Of a DNA stretch of 64,000 bases, positions 16,678 through 24,462 are shown one piece after another. Made by a program: the position numbers and the translations under genes. Numbering within the stretch: position 1 is the stretch's first letter; each line of letters opens with the position of its first letter. The DNA is taken from positions 124,001-188,000 of the forward strand of contig NZ_QJSP01000004.1 in the NCBI RefSeq assembly GCF_003217475.1, read 5' to 3'. The DNA is from Williamsia limnetica (GTDB taxonomy: Bacteria > Actinomycetota > Actinomycetes > Mycobacteriales > Mycobacteriaceae). The notes under the pieces were generated by a model. That model saw only the letters and a program-made list of their open reading frames with translations. It was not told the DNA's origin and ran no database searches.

Positions 16678-18171
16678 ATGGGGTGGGACAGGGCAGCGAC
16701 GGAGCATGGGGTCGAGCTCAGCTGCGCTTCGTCTCTGATGGACGCGGAGGCGTCGGAGTTGTTGTCGCGGGTGCAGTCTGGGACGCGTGAGGTGAATCAG
16801 GCGTGGGTTGCGCGTCTGGAGGACGGTCTGGCGTACTACCGCTATGTGTCCTCCACCGAGGATGAGCACGGGACGCGGGCGGCGGCGTGTGAGATTGCGG
16901 TGGCGTGGCGGTGCACAACGGGTCAGGCTGATCATCTTCTTCGGTGCCGGCGGTTGTTGGATCATCTGCCGGAGTCGGCGGAGGCGTTTTCGGCGGGTGA
17001 GGTATCCATTGAGAAACTCAAGGCGTTGTATCACCGGGCGTCTCGGGGGTATCGGGATGCGTTGATGGATCTCGATGGGGTGCTTGCGGAGGATGCGATG
17101 TTGCTGGGTGACAGCACCTTCGCCGAGGAATTAGATCGTCATTTGATGCCGTTCGAGCCCGATCGTCCTGATGATGATGCGGCGGCTGATCCGGCGCGGC
17201 GGGTGACGGTACGGCGGCGTGCGGGTGGGATGGCGAGCCTGACGACGGGGTGTACGGCGGAGGAGGCGATCCGCGCGAAGGCTCAGCTCGAGGAGATGGC
17301 CATCGACGATCGCGCGGGTGAGGTTGATGCGGTGCTTGATGCGATAGCGACGGCCAACGCCGCCGCTACTGAGGAACCTGAGCCCGAGCCTGAGCCCGAG
17401 GCCGATGCCGCCGGTGGACCTTCGCCCGAACCTGCTCGTGCTCGTGCGGCCAAGCGGGCGTGGACGGAGTTGGTGCTTGATCTTCCGACACTGTTGGGGC
17501 TGTCGAAGGATCCTGGGTATCTGCTGGGGTATGGGTCTGTTGATTGTGATCAGTCGCGGTCGCTGGCGGGCCGGTCTCGGTGGCGTGCGTTGGTGACGAT
17601 TGGTGAGGATGCGATCGCTGCGCTGGTGGAGTTGATCAATGCTGCCCATGGTCGTGCTGTCACCGCGGAGGAGCTGACGGTTGCGTTGATGAACGCTGTC
17701 GACAACGGCAATCGGCTGGTGTTGGGGGAGAAGGATGTCGGTCCGGCGCCGCCGGTGAAGGATCCGCCGACCGCGAATGGTCACGGTGGGTGGAAACATC
17801 CGCCGCGGGGTGCGTTGAAGTACAAGCCGGGGCGCAAGCTGGCCCGGATCATTCGGATGTTGGATGGGACGTGCCGTTTCTCTGGTTGTGAGAAGCCGGC
17901 GGAGGACTGCGAGATCGACCACATCGTGCCGTTCAACCATGCCGACCCCATGGCCGGCGGCTGGACCATCGAGTCCAACCTCGCATGCCTGTGCAAGGAG
18001 CACCACGACCTCAAAACCAGAGGGATCATCCGGGTCGAGATGCGAAACAATCGGGAGTACTGGATCGACACCCGCGCAGGCCAGAAGACCTGTACCAGGC
18101 CGGCGGTGCGCTCGAACACCCAGACTCAGGGGCGTCAGGCAGCGAGCCAGCCGAGAACCCGATCCGGGTAG
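16678..18171 (+). CDS. DUF222 / HNH endonuclease-domain protein (13E12-type)
   Basis: About 497 aa. The N-terminal DUF222 domain (roughly 20-330) is helical, interrupted by an acidic EPEPEPEPEA stretch. The C-terminal HNH nuclease has CRFSGCEKPAEDCEIDH...HADPMAGGW...NLACLCKEHH, with paired cysteines for zinc and the catalytic His of DHIVPF. Codon use is clearly different from neighbours, with many T- and G-ending codons, suggesting transfer or relaxed selection. Start is uncertain: ATG 16663 lies inside the SOS-like box, so ATG 16678 is chosen; 16738 is possible. Its 3' end overlaps the convergent GDPD gene by 37 nt. Function is unproven; such genes are multi-copy in this order. Confidence 0.85.
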   Translation: MGWDRAATEHGVELSCASSLMDAEASELLSRVQSGTREVNQAWVARLEDGLAYYRYVSSTEDEHGTRAAACEIAVAWRCTTGQADHLLRCRRLLDHLPESAEAFSAGEVSIEKLKALYHRASRGYRDALMDLDGVLAEDAMLLGDSTFAEELDRHLMPFEPDRPDDDAAADPARRVTVRRRAGGMASLTTGCTAEEAIRAKAQLEEMAIDDRAGEVDAVLDAIATANAAATEEPEPEPEPEADAAGGPSPEPARARAAKRAWTELVLDLPTLLGLSKDPGYLLGYGSVDCDQSRSLAGRSRWRALVTIGEDAIAALVELINAAHGRAVTAEELTVALMNAVDNGNRLVLGEKDVGPAPPVKDPPTANGHGGWKHPPRGALKYKPGRKLARIIRMLDGTCRFSGCEKPAEDCEIDHIVPFNHADPMAGGWTIESNLACLCKEHHDLKTRGIIRVEMRNNREYWIDTRAGQKTCTRPAVRSNTQTQGRQAASQPRTRSG

Positions 18172-18920
18172 TTGGTCGCGATCCAGCCGACGCCGAGATC
18201 TGCGCAGTAGGTGGCGTCGCGCCGTTCATCGACGGTCCAGCAGTAGGTGGCGCGCCCAGCAGCTGCGGCCCGATCGACGGCGTCCGGGTGTTCGCGCAGC
18301 GTGGTGATCGAGGGTCCGATAGCGGTTGCGCCGACCGCCGTTGCGGCGCTGCCACCCAAGAACCGTGCGGTGTCTCCGAGCAACACCGTCGGAAGCATCG
18401 GGGCGTTGCGACGGATGCGCCAGACCCCGGCCGTCGAGAAGGAGATGACCACCGCCCTGCTGTGATCAGCCGAGGCCGGAGTTGCGACCCCGAACCTCTG
18501 CAACTCGGCCAGCAGCAGTTGTTCGACCAGCCCACCGAACCGAACCGGGTGTTTGGTCTCGATGAACAGACGCACCGGGCGTTTCCAATCGAGCGTCAAC
18601 TCGAGCAGCTCCCGCAACGTGAGCACCTGCGCGTCGAGACCGGAGGTGTGCCATCCACCGAAGTTGTACTCACGCAGCTGCGCGAGTGTCAGCTCGCTCA
18701 CGGCCCCTGTCCCATCGGACGTCCGGTCGATGGTGCGGTCGTGGACGCAGACGAGTTCATGGTCTGCCGTCAGCCGCACATCGCACTCCAGGCCGTCCGC
18801 ACCCTGCTCGAGCGCGAGCTCGTAGGCAGCGAGGGTGTGTTCGGGTTTGTGCCCGGACGCACCACGGTGCGCGACCACCGCCGGCATGTCCTGTCGTAGT
18901 ACCCGGTGGGTATCGCTCAT
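18135..18920 (-). CDS. glpQ1: Glycerophosphodiester phosphodiesterase
   Basis: A 261-aa TIM-barrel enzyme releasing glycerol-3-phosphate from glycerophosphodiesters. The active-site pattern VVAHRGASGHKPEHTLAAY (His-Arg, then Glu), ECDVRLTAD and VCVHDRTIDRTSDGTG is intact; FIETKHP carries a further metal ligand. ATG 18920 overlaps the stop of the DUF4328 gene as ATGA. Lack of a signal peptide suggests action on imported or recycled phospholipid fragments. Its position just after ferritin mirrors the M. tuberculosis bfrB-glpQ1 pair. Confidence 0.93.
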   Translation of the reverse strand: MSDTHRVLRQDMPAVVAHRGASGHKPEHTLAAYELALEQGADGLECDVRLTADHELVCVHDRTIDRTSDGTGAVSELTLAQLREYNFGGWHTSGLDAQVLTLRELLELTLDWKRPVRLFIETKHPVRFGGLVEQLLLAELQRFGVATPASADHSRAVVISFSTAGVWRIRRNAPMLPTVLLGDTARFLGGSAATAVGATAIGPSITTLREHPDAVDRAAAAGRATYCWTVDERRDATYCADLGVGWIATNYPDRVLGWLAA

Positions 18921-19993
18921 ACCGCGGCCAGCCATCGTGTCGGCGTCGCTGCGGGAGCGTCGCGGGCGAACAACCGGGTGATCGTCCACCAGAGTCCACC
19001 GGCGAACGCTGCACTCACCAGATTCGAGATGATCACCAGCACGACGGCATTGGCCTGCCAGACCAGCGATTCCGAGAAGATCCGAACCATCACACCAACC
19101 GCCACCAGCACGTTCACGCACAACCATCCGGACCACAGCCACCAGAGCCGCTTCCGGGTGTGGACGGGCAGGAGATCGTCACGGCGCTCGAGCAGTTCAC
19201 GAAAGAACGCGACCGGCCAGAGGAGATTGAGGACAGGCACCCACAGGCCGATCATCAATTGCCTGCGCGACCTCGGGTCGACTTCTTCGTGATCGGAGTA
19301 CGCGGCCCGGCGTTCGTCGATGAGCCACCCGGCAACGCCACCGAGACAGGCGACCATCAGCGCGACTGCGGCCAACCCGGTGGACCAGACGGCGGTTTCG
19401 GCAGCGACCTGCATCGGCCTGCTGATCGGGTCCTCGAGGTTGACCACGAGCAACGCGTAGATCCAGGCCTCTGCCGCCGCGGCAAGCACCAGCACGCCAG
19501 CGGCCGCGAGTAAGAGGTTCGGCAATGCATCGCGGAGCCGCTCGAGCAGGCTGCGCTGCGGTTCCGCGGGCTCGACCGGCGGTAGGTCGCGCAATCCCCA
19601 GCCCGGATTGCGTTCGTATCGCGGCGTAGGGCGATCCTGCGCGTCGACGTCGACGCGGGGTCTTGGCCGTGCAGATGGGGGCCGCAGGGCGACCCAGCGC
19701 ACCCGCGCCCTGCCACTTCGCGCGGGAACACCCGCGGGCCGCGAAGGCGCGGCAGACCGCGGAGGCGGGGTGCGCGGCGGCACATACATGTTGTTGGCCA
19801 TGGCCCGCGGCATCGGCGGGGCCATCGGCCTGACGGGCTGGGCCACTCGGCCGTAGGCGTCGAGTGGCGTCAGAGGGCCACCACAGCGGGGGCAGTGGGG
19901 CCTACCCATGTCGTGGGGTCCAGCGATGCGGCACCGCGGGCAGTAGTCCCTGGCGGGAGGCCCGCTCAGATCACTGCCCCGGGGTCCACTCAC
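18917..19993 (-). CDS. DUF4328 membrane protein with N-terminal zinc ribbon
   Basis: About 358 aa. The N-terminus has a four-cysteine ribbon (YCPRC...HCPRCGGPL, about residues 14-40), then a Pro/Arg-rich linker to about 150, then a DUF4328 region with roughly five or six membrane segments (LLLAAAGVLVLAAAAEAWIY; LWVPVLNLLWPVAFFRELL). GTG 19993 overlaps the rhodanese stop as GTGA, which I prefer to a longer frame starting at 20071. It resembles Rv3843c in size and place. Middle gene of the rhodanese-DUF4328-GDPD operon. Function unknown. Confidence 0.85.
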   Translation of the reverse strand: MSGPRGSDLSGPPARDYCPRCRIAGPHDMGRPHCPRCGGPLTPLDAYGRVAQPVRPMAPPMPRAMANNMYVPPRTPPPRSAAPSRPAGVPARSGRARVRWVALRPPSARPRPRVDVDAQDRPTPRYERNPGWGLRDLPPVEPAEPQRSLLERLRDALPNLLLAAAGVLVLAAAAEAWIYALLVVNLEDPISRPMQVAAETAVWSTGLAAVALMVACLGGVAGWLIDERRAAYSDHEEVDPRSRRQLMIGLWVPVLNLLWPVAFFRELLERRDDLLPVHTRKRLWWLWSGWLCVNVLVAVGVMVRIFSESLVWQANAVVLVIISNLVSAAFAGGLWWTITRLFARDAPAATPTRWLAAV

Positions 19994-20355
19994 AGGGGGG
20001 CCCCGGAATCCGGGGCGGCGCCCCGGGAGCCTCCCGGCCCGGTCTGCATCGGCCGGCCTGCGCCCGCCCATGCGGCCATACCGCCGCTGACATTGGTTCC
20101 CTCGTAACCGCGTTGGATCAGGTAGCCCAGCACTCGCTCCGAGCGGCCACCTGCATGACAGATGACGAACAGCTCGGAATCGAGGTCGATCTCATCGATC
20201 CGCGCGGGCACGTCGCCCAGCGGGATGTGCAGGGCCCCGGCCACGTGACCGGACTCCCATTCGTCGTCCTCTCGCACATCGAGCAGGACGCGGTTCGTCT
20301 CTTCGGTGAAATCGTCCGGCAATTCGGAAACGGGCACCGACGGAATCTCCGACAT
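19990..20355 (-). CDS. Single-domain rhodanese-like protein
   Basis: A 121-aa sulfurtransferase-type domain with the active-site loop CHAGGRS (Cys66), the DVREDDEWESGHVAGALHIP substrate-side signature and the closing RGYEGTNVSGGMAAWAGAG. Members carry persulfide sulfur or sense redox state. Start ATG 20355 has AGGTGA just upstream; an in-frame GTG 6 nt earlier lies within that sequence. The C-terminal Gly/Pro-rich tail overlaps the DUF4328 start. First gene of a three-gene operon; the upstream region is the DnaA-box cluster. Confidence 0.92.
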   Translation of the reverse strand: MSEIPSVPVSELPDDFTEETNRVLLDVREDDEWESGHVAGALHIPLGDVPARIDEIDLDSELFVICHAGGRSERVLGYLIQRGYEGTNVSGGMAAWAGAGRPMQTGPGGSRGAAPDSGAPL

Positions 20356-20408
20356 AGTCACCTGACCATGGTGGCATGCAGCAGAGAAATGCGGCGGCGC
20401 CCCGTAGT

Positions 20409-20640
20409 TTTCAACAGGTTATCCACAGGCCTTTGTTCTGCTGATTTTCTTGCACCATAACCGCACTAGTTGATTATCTGACATCTTTTTTAATCAAAGT
20501 GAACCCATATTGTGACCCGATTCACTAAAGGTGCTGCAAAGTTGCCGAGTTCTCCACAGTTTCCACAGCCTCATCCACAGGTTTAGTGTTGGTCGACACG
20601 CTCTGAACCAGCACTTTAGGAGCAGCCTGTGGATAACTTC
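20409..20640. other. AT-rich non-coding segment with clustered DnaA boxes
   Basis: Two perfect TTATCCACA boxes in opposite orientation (20419-20427 plus; 20629-20637 minus), two single-mismatch boxes TTCTCCACA (20550-20558) and TCATCCACA (20571-20579), one weaker GTTTCCACA (20559-20567) and a poor one at 20409. Between them 20440-20535 is unusually AT-rich for this genome, with CTTTTTTAATCAAAG. No gene fits between 20356 and 20739. The layout resembles an origin or a DnaA-titration/reactivation site, but dnaA, dnaN and parAB are absent from the window, so it is not the usual chromosomal oriC context. Confidence 0.6.
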
Positions 20641-20739
20641 CGGACTTGGCCGATCGACTACTCACAGGTAACCAGCACATGGACAGACGGCCTCCGAGGC
20701 CAATACCCATCGGACTCGCCGGGCCGCCACGCCGAACTG

Positions 20740-21612
20740 CTACAGACCGTAACGGGTCCAATTTGCGCGCCGCTCCATGGCGGCCACGAGTCCGGTGGCG
20801 ATTCCGTCGACAGCCTGGGCTGCAAAAGACGACACGACCGCGTCCGGAGAGGAGACGCTTCCGGTGAGTCGAGCGAACAGCGGCTTGGGTGAGGCGATCA
20901 CTTCGAGCTCCGCGTCGGGATAGCGTTCGGCGAGCACCGAGCGCAGCACGCCGACACCGTCGACAAGACCGACATCGAGCGCGCCGCGCCCGATCCAGAC
21001 GTCGCCGCTGAAGAGTTCCGCGTCGGTGCCCACGAGCTTGGCACCGCGGCGCTGCCGCACCCAGGTGATGAAGGCGTCGTGCAGATCCTTCTGGATACTG
21101 TGCAGCCACTCCACGTCCTCGGGCTTCTCCTCGAGGAACGGGTCGAGACGGGCTTTGTTGGCTCCGGCGGTGTAGACACGCCGTTCGACACCCACCTTGC
21201 CGATCAGGTCCTTGACCCCGAAGCCGGACGACACCACACCGATGGAGCCGACCATCGAGGTGTGCGCGGCGTAGATCTCGTCGGCGGCACACGCGATCCA
21301 GTAGCCACCGGAGGCGGCCACATCTTCACAGAAAGCGAGAACCCGAACGCCCTTTTCCGACGACAATTGCCGGATGCGTTCGGCAATGTATTCCGACTGC
21401 GCCGGCGATCCACCGGGCGAGTTGATCACCAGAACAACCGCTTTGAGCCGCTCGGTGTCGAAAGCCTTCCTCAGGTTGGATTCCAGATTGTCGGCAGTCA
21501 GTCCACCACGACCCGCTCCGCTCACGCCGATCGTGCCGTCGAGACGCACCACCGCGACCTTGTCGGCGTGTGCCTTGGCCAACTTCTCTGCGATCTTCTT
21601 CAATGGACCCAT
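20740..21612 (-). CDS. S49-family (SppA-like) peptidase
   Basis: A 290-aa single-domain signal-peptide-peptidase-like protein using a Ser/Lys dyad. Serine 101 in VAASGGYWIACAADEI and lysine 153 in GANKARLDPF are both visible; NSPGGSP (65-71) and GSIGVV (122-127) complete the fold. ATG 21612 (MGPLKKIAEKL) is chosen; a longer frame starts inside the region before the VOC gene and looks non-coding. No clear N-terminal membrane helix, so it may act as a soluble or peripheral oligomer. Downstream end abuts the DnaA-box region. Confidence 0.9.
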   Translation of the reverse strand: MGPLKKIAEKLAKAHADKVAVVRLDGTIGVSGAGRGGLTADNLESNLRKAFDTERLKAVVLVINSPGGSPAQSEYIAERIRQLSSEKGVRVLAFCEDVAASGGYWIACAADEIYAAHTSMVGSIGVVSSGFGVKDLIGKVGVERRVYTAGANKARLDPFLEEKPEDVEWLHSIQKDLHDAFITWVRQRRGAKLVGTDAELFSGDVWIGRGALDVGLVDGVGVLRSVLAERYPDAELEVIASPKPLFARLTGSVSSPDAVVSSFAAQAVDGIATGLVAAMERRANWTRYGL

Positions 21613-21783
21613 GTCTGCCAGCCTATGCGGGTCCCGGAGCAGCATCGCTGAGCCCGACGTCGCCTTACCGTCTGCGCGGCATGCCGATACTGCAAGACTG
21701 ACCGTCATGGTCATCCTCCCCATCCTCGGCCGCAATCACCCCATGTCGCCCGAGAGCATCGACGACGCGCAGACCGAGGCCCG

Positions 21784-22542
21784 GTGACGACGCCCGTGAC
21801 GATCAAATGGCTGACCGCGTTCCTCGACCTGCCCGCAGACAGCTTCGGACCGGAGGTCACGTTCTGGCGGGCGATCGCCGGGAGCACCGTCTCGCCGGCG
21901 CGTGGGGTGGACCGAGAGTTCGCCTCGCTGGAGCCCTTCAACGGTGATCCGCACCTGAGGGTCCAACGTGTCAAAGAAGGACCCGGAGGCGTTCACCTCG
22001 ACATCCACGTCGACGACCTACGCGAGTCGACCATCCACGCGAAAGCGCTCGGCGCGAATGTGGTCTCGGAGAGCAAGACCGTGGTGGTACTGCGCTCGCC
22101 TGCGGGCTTCCCGTTCTGTCTGGTCCCCTGGCAGGGCGAGCACGAGCGGTCGCGGCCCATCCGCTGGCCTGGCGACACCATCAGCATCATCGACCAGTTG
22201 TGCATCGACGTCCCGGAAGCCGACTTCGAGTCCGAATGCACCTTCTGGGCAACTCTGACCAACTGGGCGTGGCGCCAAGGGGTCATGCCGGAGTTCCGCA
22301 ATCTGCAACGCCCCAAGGACATGCCACTGCGCATCCTGTTGCAGCGGGTCGGATCAGCGCACGTGGGCGGCCATCTGGACCTCGCGAGCACGCATCCCGA
22401 AGAAGAGGTCGCGCGGCACGAGGGCTGGGGCGCGAGAGTGCTCGAACAGCAGCGGTTCTGGACCGTGATGGCCGACCCCATCGGACGCCGCTACTGCATC
22501 ACCCATCGAAACCCGCGCTCGGGCAACCTGCCCGACAACTGA
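21784..22542 (+). CDS. VOC-family (glyoxalase/dioxygenase-fold) protein, two modules
   Basis: A 252-aa protein with two vicinal-oxygen-chelate beta-alpha-beta modules: the first around TAFLDLPADSFGPEVTFW...VHLDIHVDDL, the second around QLCIDVPEADFESECTFWATLT...GGHLDLAST. Metal-ligand histidines and glutamates occur in the HLDIH and GHLDL strands. This pattern resembles uncharacterised actinobacterial glyoxalase-like proteins; reaction unknown. GTG start 21784. It ends one base before the convergent SDR stop, so there is no room for an intergenic terminator. Confidence 0.88.
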   Translation: MTTPVTIKWLTAFLDLPADSFGPEVTFWRAIAGSTVSPARGVDREFASLEPFNGDPHLRVQRVKEGPGGVHLDIHVDDLRESTIHAKALGANVVSESKTVVVLRSPAGFPFCLVPWQGEHERSRPIRWPGDTISIIDQLCIDVPEADFESECTFWATLTNWAWRQGVMPEFRNLQRPKDMPLRILLQRVGSAHVGGHLDLASTHPEEEVARHEGWGARVLEQQRFWTVMADPIGRRYCITHRNPRSGNLPDN

Positions 22543-22543
22543 A

Positions 22544-23296
22544 CTACATCGAGGGATGGGTGTTGACGATGCCGCCGTCGACGACGAACTGTGCCCCCGT
22601 CGAGAAGGTCGAATCATCCGATGCCAGGTAGACCGCCATCGACGCCACCTCCGAGGCATCACCCATACGTCCCACCGGGGCCATGTTGCTGAAGACGTCG
22701 AACAGTTCTGGCCGCTTCTCGACGTGACTCTGCAGGATCGCCGTATAGATGGCGCCTGGATGCAGCGTGTTGACCCGGATACCCAACCGCTCCTGTGCGC
22801 AGTAGGCGGCGCTCGACCGGGTGATGCCGACGACAGCGTGCTTTGACGCCGTGTACGCGAGGTCGAATGCGAGACCGAGGAACGACGTGGTCGACGCGAC
22901 GTTGATGATCGACCCACCGCCGTTCTTGCCCATGCTGGCGATGGCGGCCTGGGTTCCGAGGGCGACACCGGTCACGTTGATGGCCATCACCCGGTTGAAT
23001 GTCTCCAGATCGGTATCCACGATGGACTGATTGCCGACGATCCCGGCGTTGTTCACCAGTACGTCGAGCTTGCCGTGCTGCTCTTCGATCGAGCGCACGA
23101 CCTCGGTCCACGCCTCGGGATCCGAGACGTCCTGGCGCACGAACGTCGATCCGGTCTCATGGGCCAGTTCGGTGCCGTCCGCGACGTCGGTGAACACGAC
23201 GCGTGCTCCTTCGTCGACAAATCTGCGAACGGTGGCCTCGCCGATACCCGAGGCCCCGCCGGTGACCAGTGCGACCTTGTCCTGCAACCGCGTCAT
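22544..23296 (-). CDS. Short-chain dehydrogenase/reductase
   Basis: A 250-aa classical SDR: coenzyme loop TGGASGIGEA (about 13-22), an acidic residue in VVFTDVAD implying NAD preference, NNAG, catalytic Ser in NVASTTS and Y-x-x-x-K in YTASKH, and a C-terminal ASDDSTFSTGAQFVVDGG. ATG 23296 has CGGAGG 8 nt upstream, so the longer frame is rejected. Substrate could be a hydroxysteroid, alcohol or hydroxyacyl compound. A palindrome lies in its promoter. Not part of the Jet operon upstream, which ends 80 nt before it. Confidence 0.92.
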   Translation of the reverse strand: MTRLQDKVALVTGGASGIGEATVRRFVDEGARVVFTDVADGTELAHETGSTFVRQDVSDPEAWTEVVRSIEEQHGKLDVLVNNAGIVGNQSIVDTDLETFNRVMAINVTGVALGTQAAIASMGKNGGGSIINVASTTSFLGLAFDLAYTASKHAVVGITRSSAAYCAQERLGIRVNTLHPGAIYTAILQSHVEKRPELFDVFSNMAPVGRMGDASEVASMAVYLASDDSTFSTGAQFVVDGGIVNTHPSM

Positions 23297-23342
23297 GTGT
23301 GCAACCTCCGAGTTCGACGGCATGTTCATGTCAAGGCATGAC

Positions 23343-23365
23343 TTACTTGTCAGCATAGACAGTAA
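23343..23365. promoter_or_regulatory. Imperfect palindrome upstream of the SDR
   Basis: TTACTTGTC, six bases, then GACAGTAA: near-complementary arms with a one-base offset, about 47 nt before the SDR start. The form is typical of TetR-family operators, but no TetR gene is in the neighbourhood. Confidence 0.35.
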
Positions 23366-23376
23366 CTACAGACCGG

Positions 23377-24459
23377 TCAGGCGTTGCAGAATTCGACGAG
23401 CTGCTCTTGCTCCTCCTGCACCGCCCGACGATCGGCGGCGGAGATCTTCGAGAAGATGTCCAACTCGATCGTGGTGGCCTTGCCGTCCTTTCGCGGATGC
23501 CACGCCCCGGCGACACGACCATCGATCAGCACGAAGCCCGGCGACCGGCCGTTCGGGGTTGCGAGCTTCTTGAAGACGTCGTCGTCGACGACCCGCCCGC
23601 GGTCCGCTCCTTGGGCCAACACGATGTTGTCGAAGGGCGCCACCAACCTCGCGGGCGCCGGCGTGTCCTCGTCGGCGAGCGGCAAGCCCTCGATGTCGTA
23701 CAACACCTCGCCGCCCGGCCCCTCGATCGTGCCCAATTCCCAGTCGGCTTCCATCGCTTCGACGATGGGTCGCAGCCTGGTCATACCGGCCCAGGTCTGG
23801 AGGCCTTTGACGCTGGCGGGCCCGAAACCCCGAAGATACAGCCGGATCAAGTCTTTGATCGCATCCTCACCGGTCACAGATGATTCGCCCGCGCCGCACC
23901 AATCGTCGTAGAGGCTGTAGGTGGTCGTCGCCGAACCGGTCCAAGTTCCCCGCGGTGGCACCTGCACCAGTGGCACCATGCAACGGACCACGGTGACCAG
24001 CGACGCGCTTTCGGCGTCCGGCCAGCGCTCGGCCAACGAGTCCTTCAGCGACTTCACGGGAAGCTGTGTGCCCGAGAGCAATTGCCGGCCGTAGTCGGCC
24101 ACCTCGGCCAGTTCGGCACCGGCGAGCCGTTTCGCATGATTGGATCGCAGCTCCCCGTCCAGACTCGCCTGGGCGAGCGGACGGACCCAGCGAGCGTCCT
24201 CGGCGTCCATGAGGAACACGGTGCTGCGCAGCAACGCCATCCGGACCACGTCCCGGTCGGTCATCAGATCGTCGAGATCGAGTGGATCGAAATCGGCGAT
24301 GCGAGACCACAACCCGTAGAACGCGGCCCGCGGATCCTGCGACTGCAGCCCGACGCAGCGATCGAGTACCTCGAGGATGTCCTCGTCGACGCGCTCGAGC
24401 AGATGCTGGCGCTGCAGCAGCGTCCGATTCCACTGCCGCAGCGTGATCTCTCGGGTCAC
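23377..24459 (-). CDS. AlkZ-like DNA glycosylase / winged-helix (HTH_42) protein in the Jet operon
   Basis: A 360-aa HTH_42-family protein. These are tandem winged-helix DNA glycosylases (AlkZ, AlkX, YcaQ) that unhook bulky or crosslinked bases. The catalytic Q-x-Q motif of the AlkZ branch is present as Gln39-Ser-Gln41 in VGLQSQDPRAAFYGLWSR; the GFGPASVKGLQTWAGM segment forms a later winged helix, and LVAPFDN...GRVAGAWHPRKDG matches the C-terminal barrel. Its ATG is only 3 nt after the jetC stop, on the same strand, in the place where Wadjet operons usually encode the nuclease JetD. It may therefore serve as a DNA-acting effector or repair partner for the SMC complex. That link is inference from position. 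Confidence 0.85.
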   Translation of the reverse strand: MTREITLRQWNRTLLQRQHLLERVDEDILEVLDRCVGLQSQDPRAAFYGLWSRIADFDPLDLDDLMTDRDVVRMALLRSTVFLMDAEDARWVRPLAQASLDGELRSNHAKRLAGAELAEVADYGRQLLSGTQLPVKSLKDSLAERWPDAESASLVTVVRCMVPLVQVPPRGTWTGSATTTYSLYDDWCGAGESSVTGEDAIKDLIRLYLRGFGPASVKGLQTWAGMTRLRPIVEAMEADWELGTIEGPGGEVLYDIEGLPLADEDTPAPARLVAPFDNIVLAQGADRGRVVDDDVFKKLATPNGRSPGFVLIDGRVAGAWHPRKDGKATTIELDIFSKISAADRRAVQEEQEQLVEFCNA

Positions 24460-24462
24460 GAT

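Noticed and set aside
16678-18171. HNH/DUF222 gene as part of an insertion sequence or intein
   Set aside because: No terminal inverted repeats, target duplications or host gene split were seen.
20409-20640. Calling the DnaA-box cluster the chromosomal oriC
   Set aside because: The usual markers dnaA, dnaN, rpmH and parAB are absent around it; evidence supports only a DnaA-binding locus.
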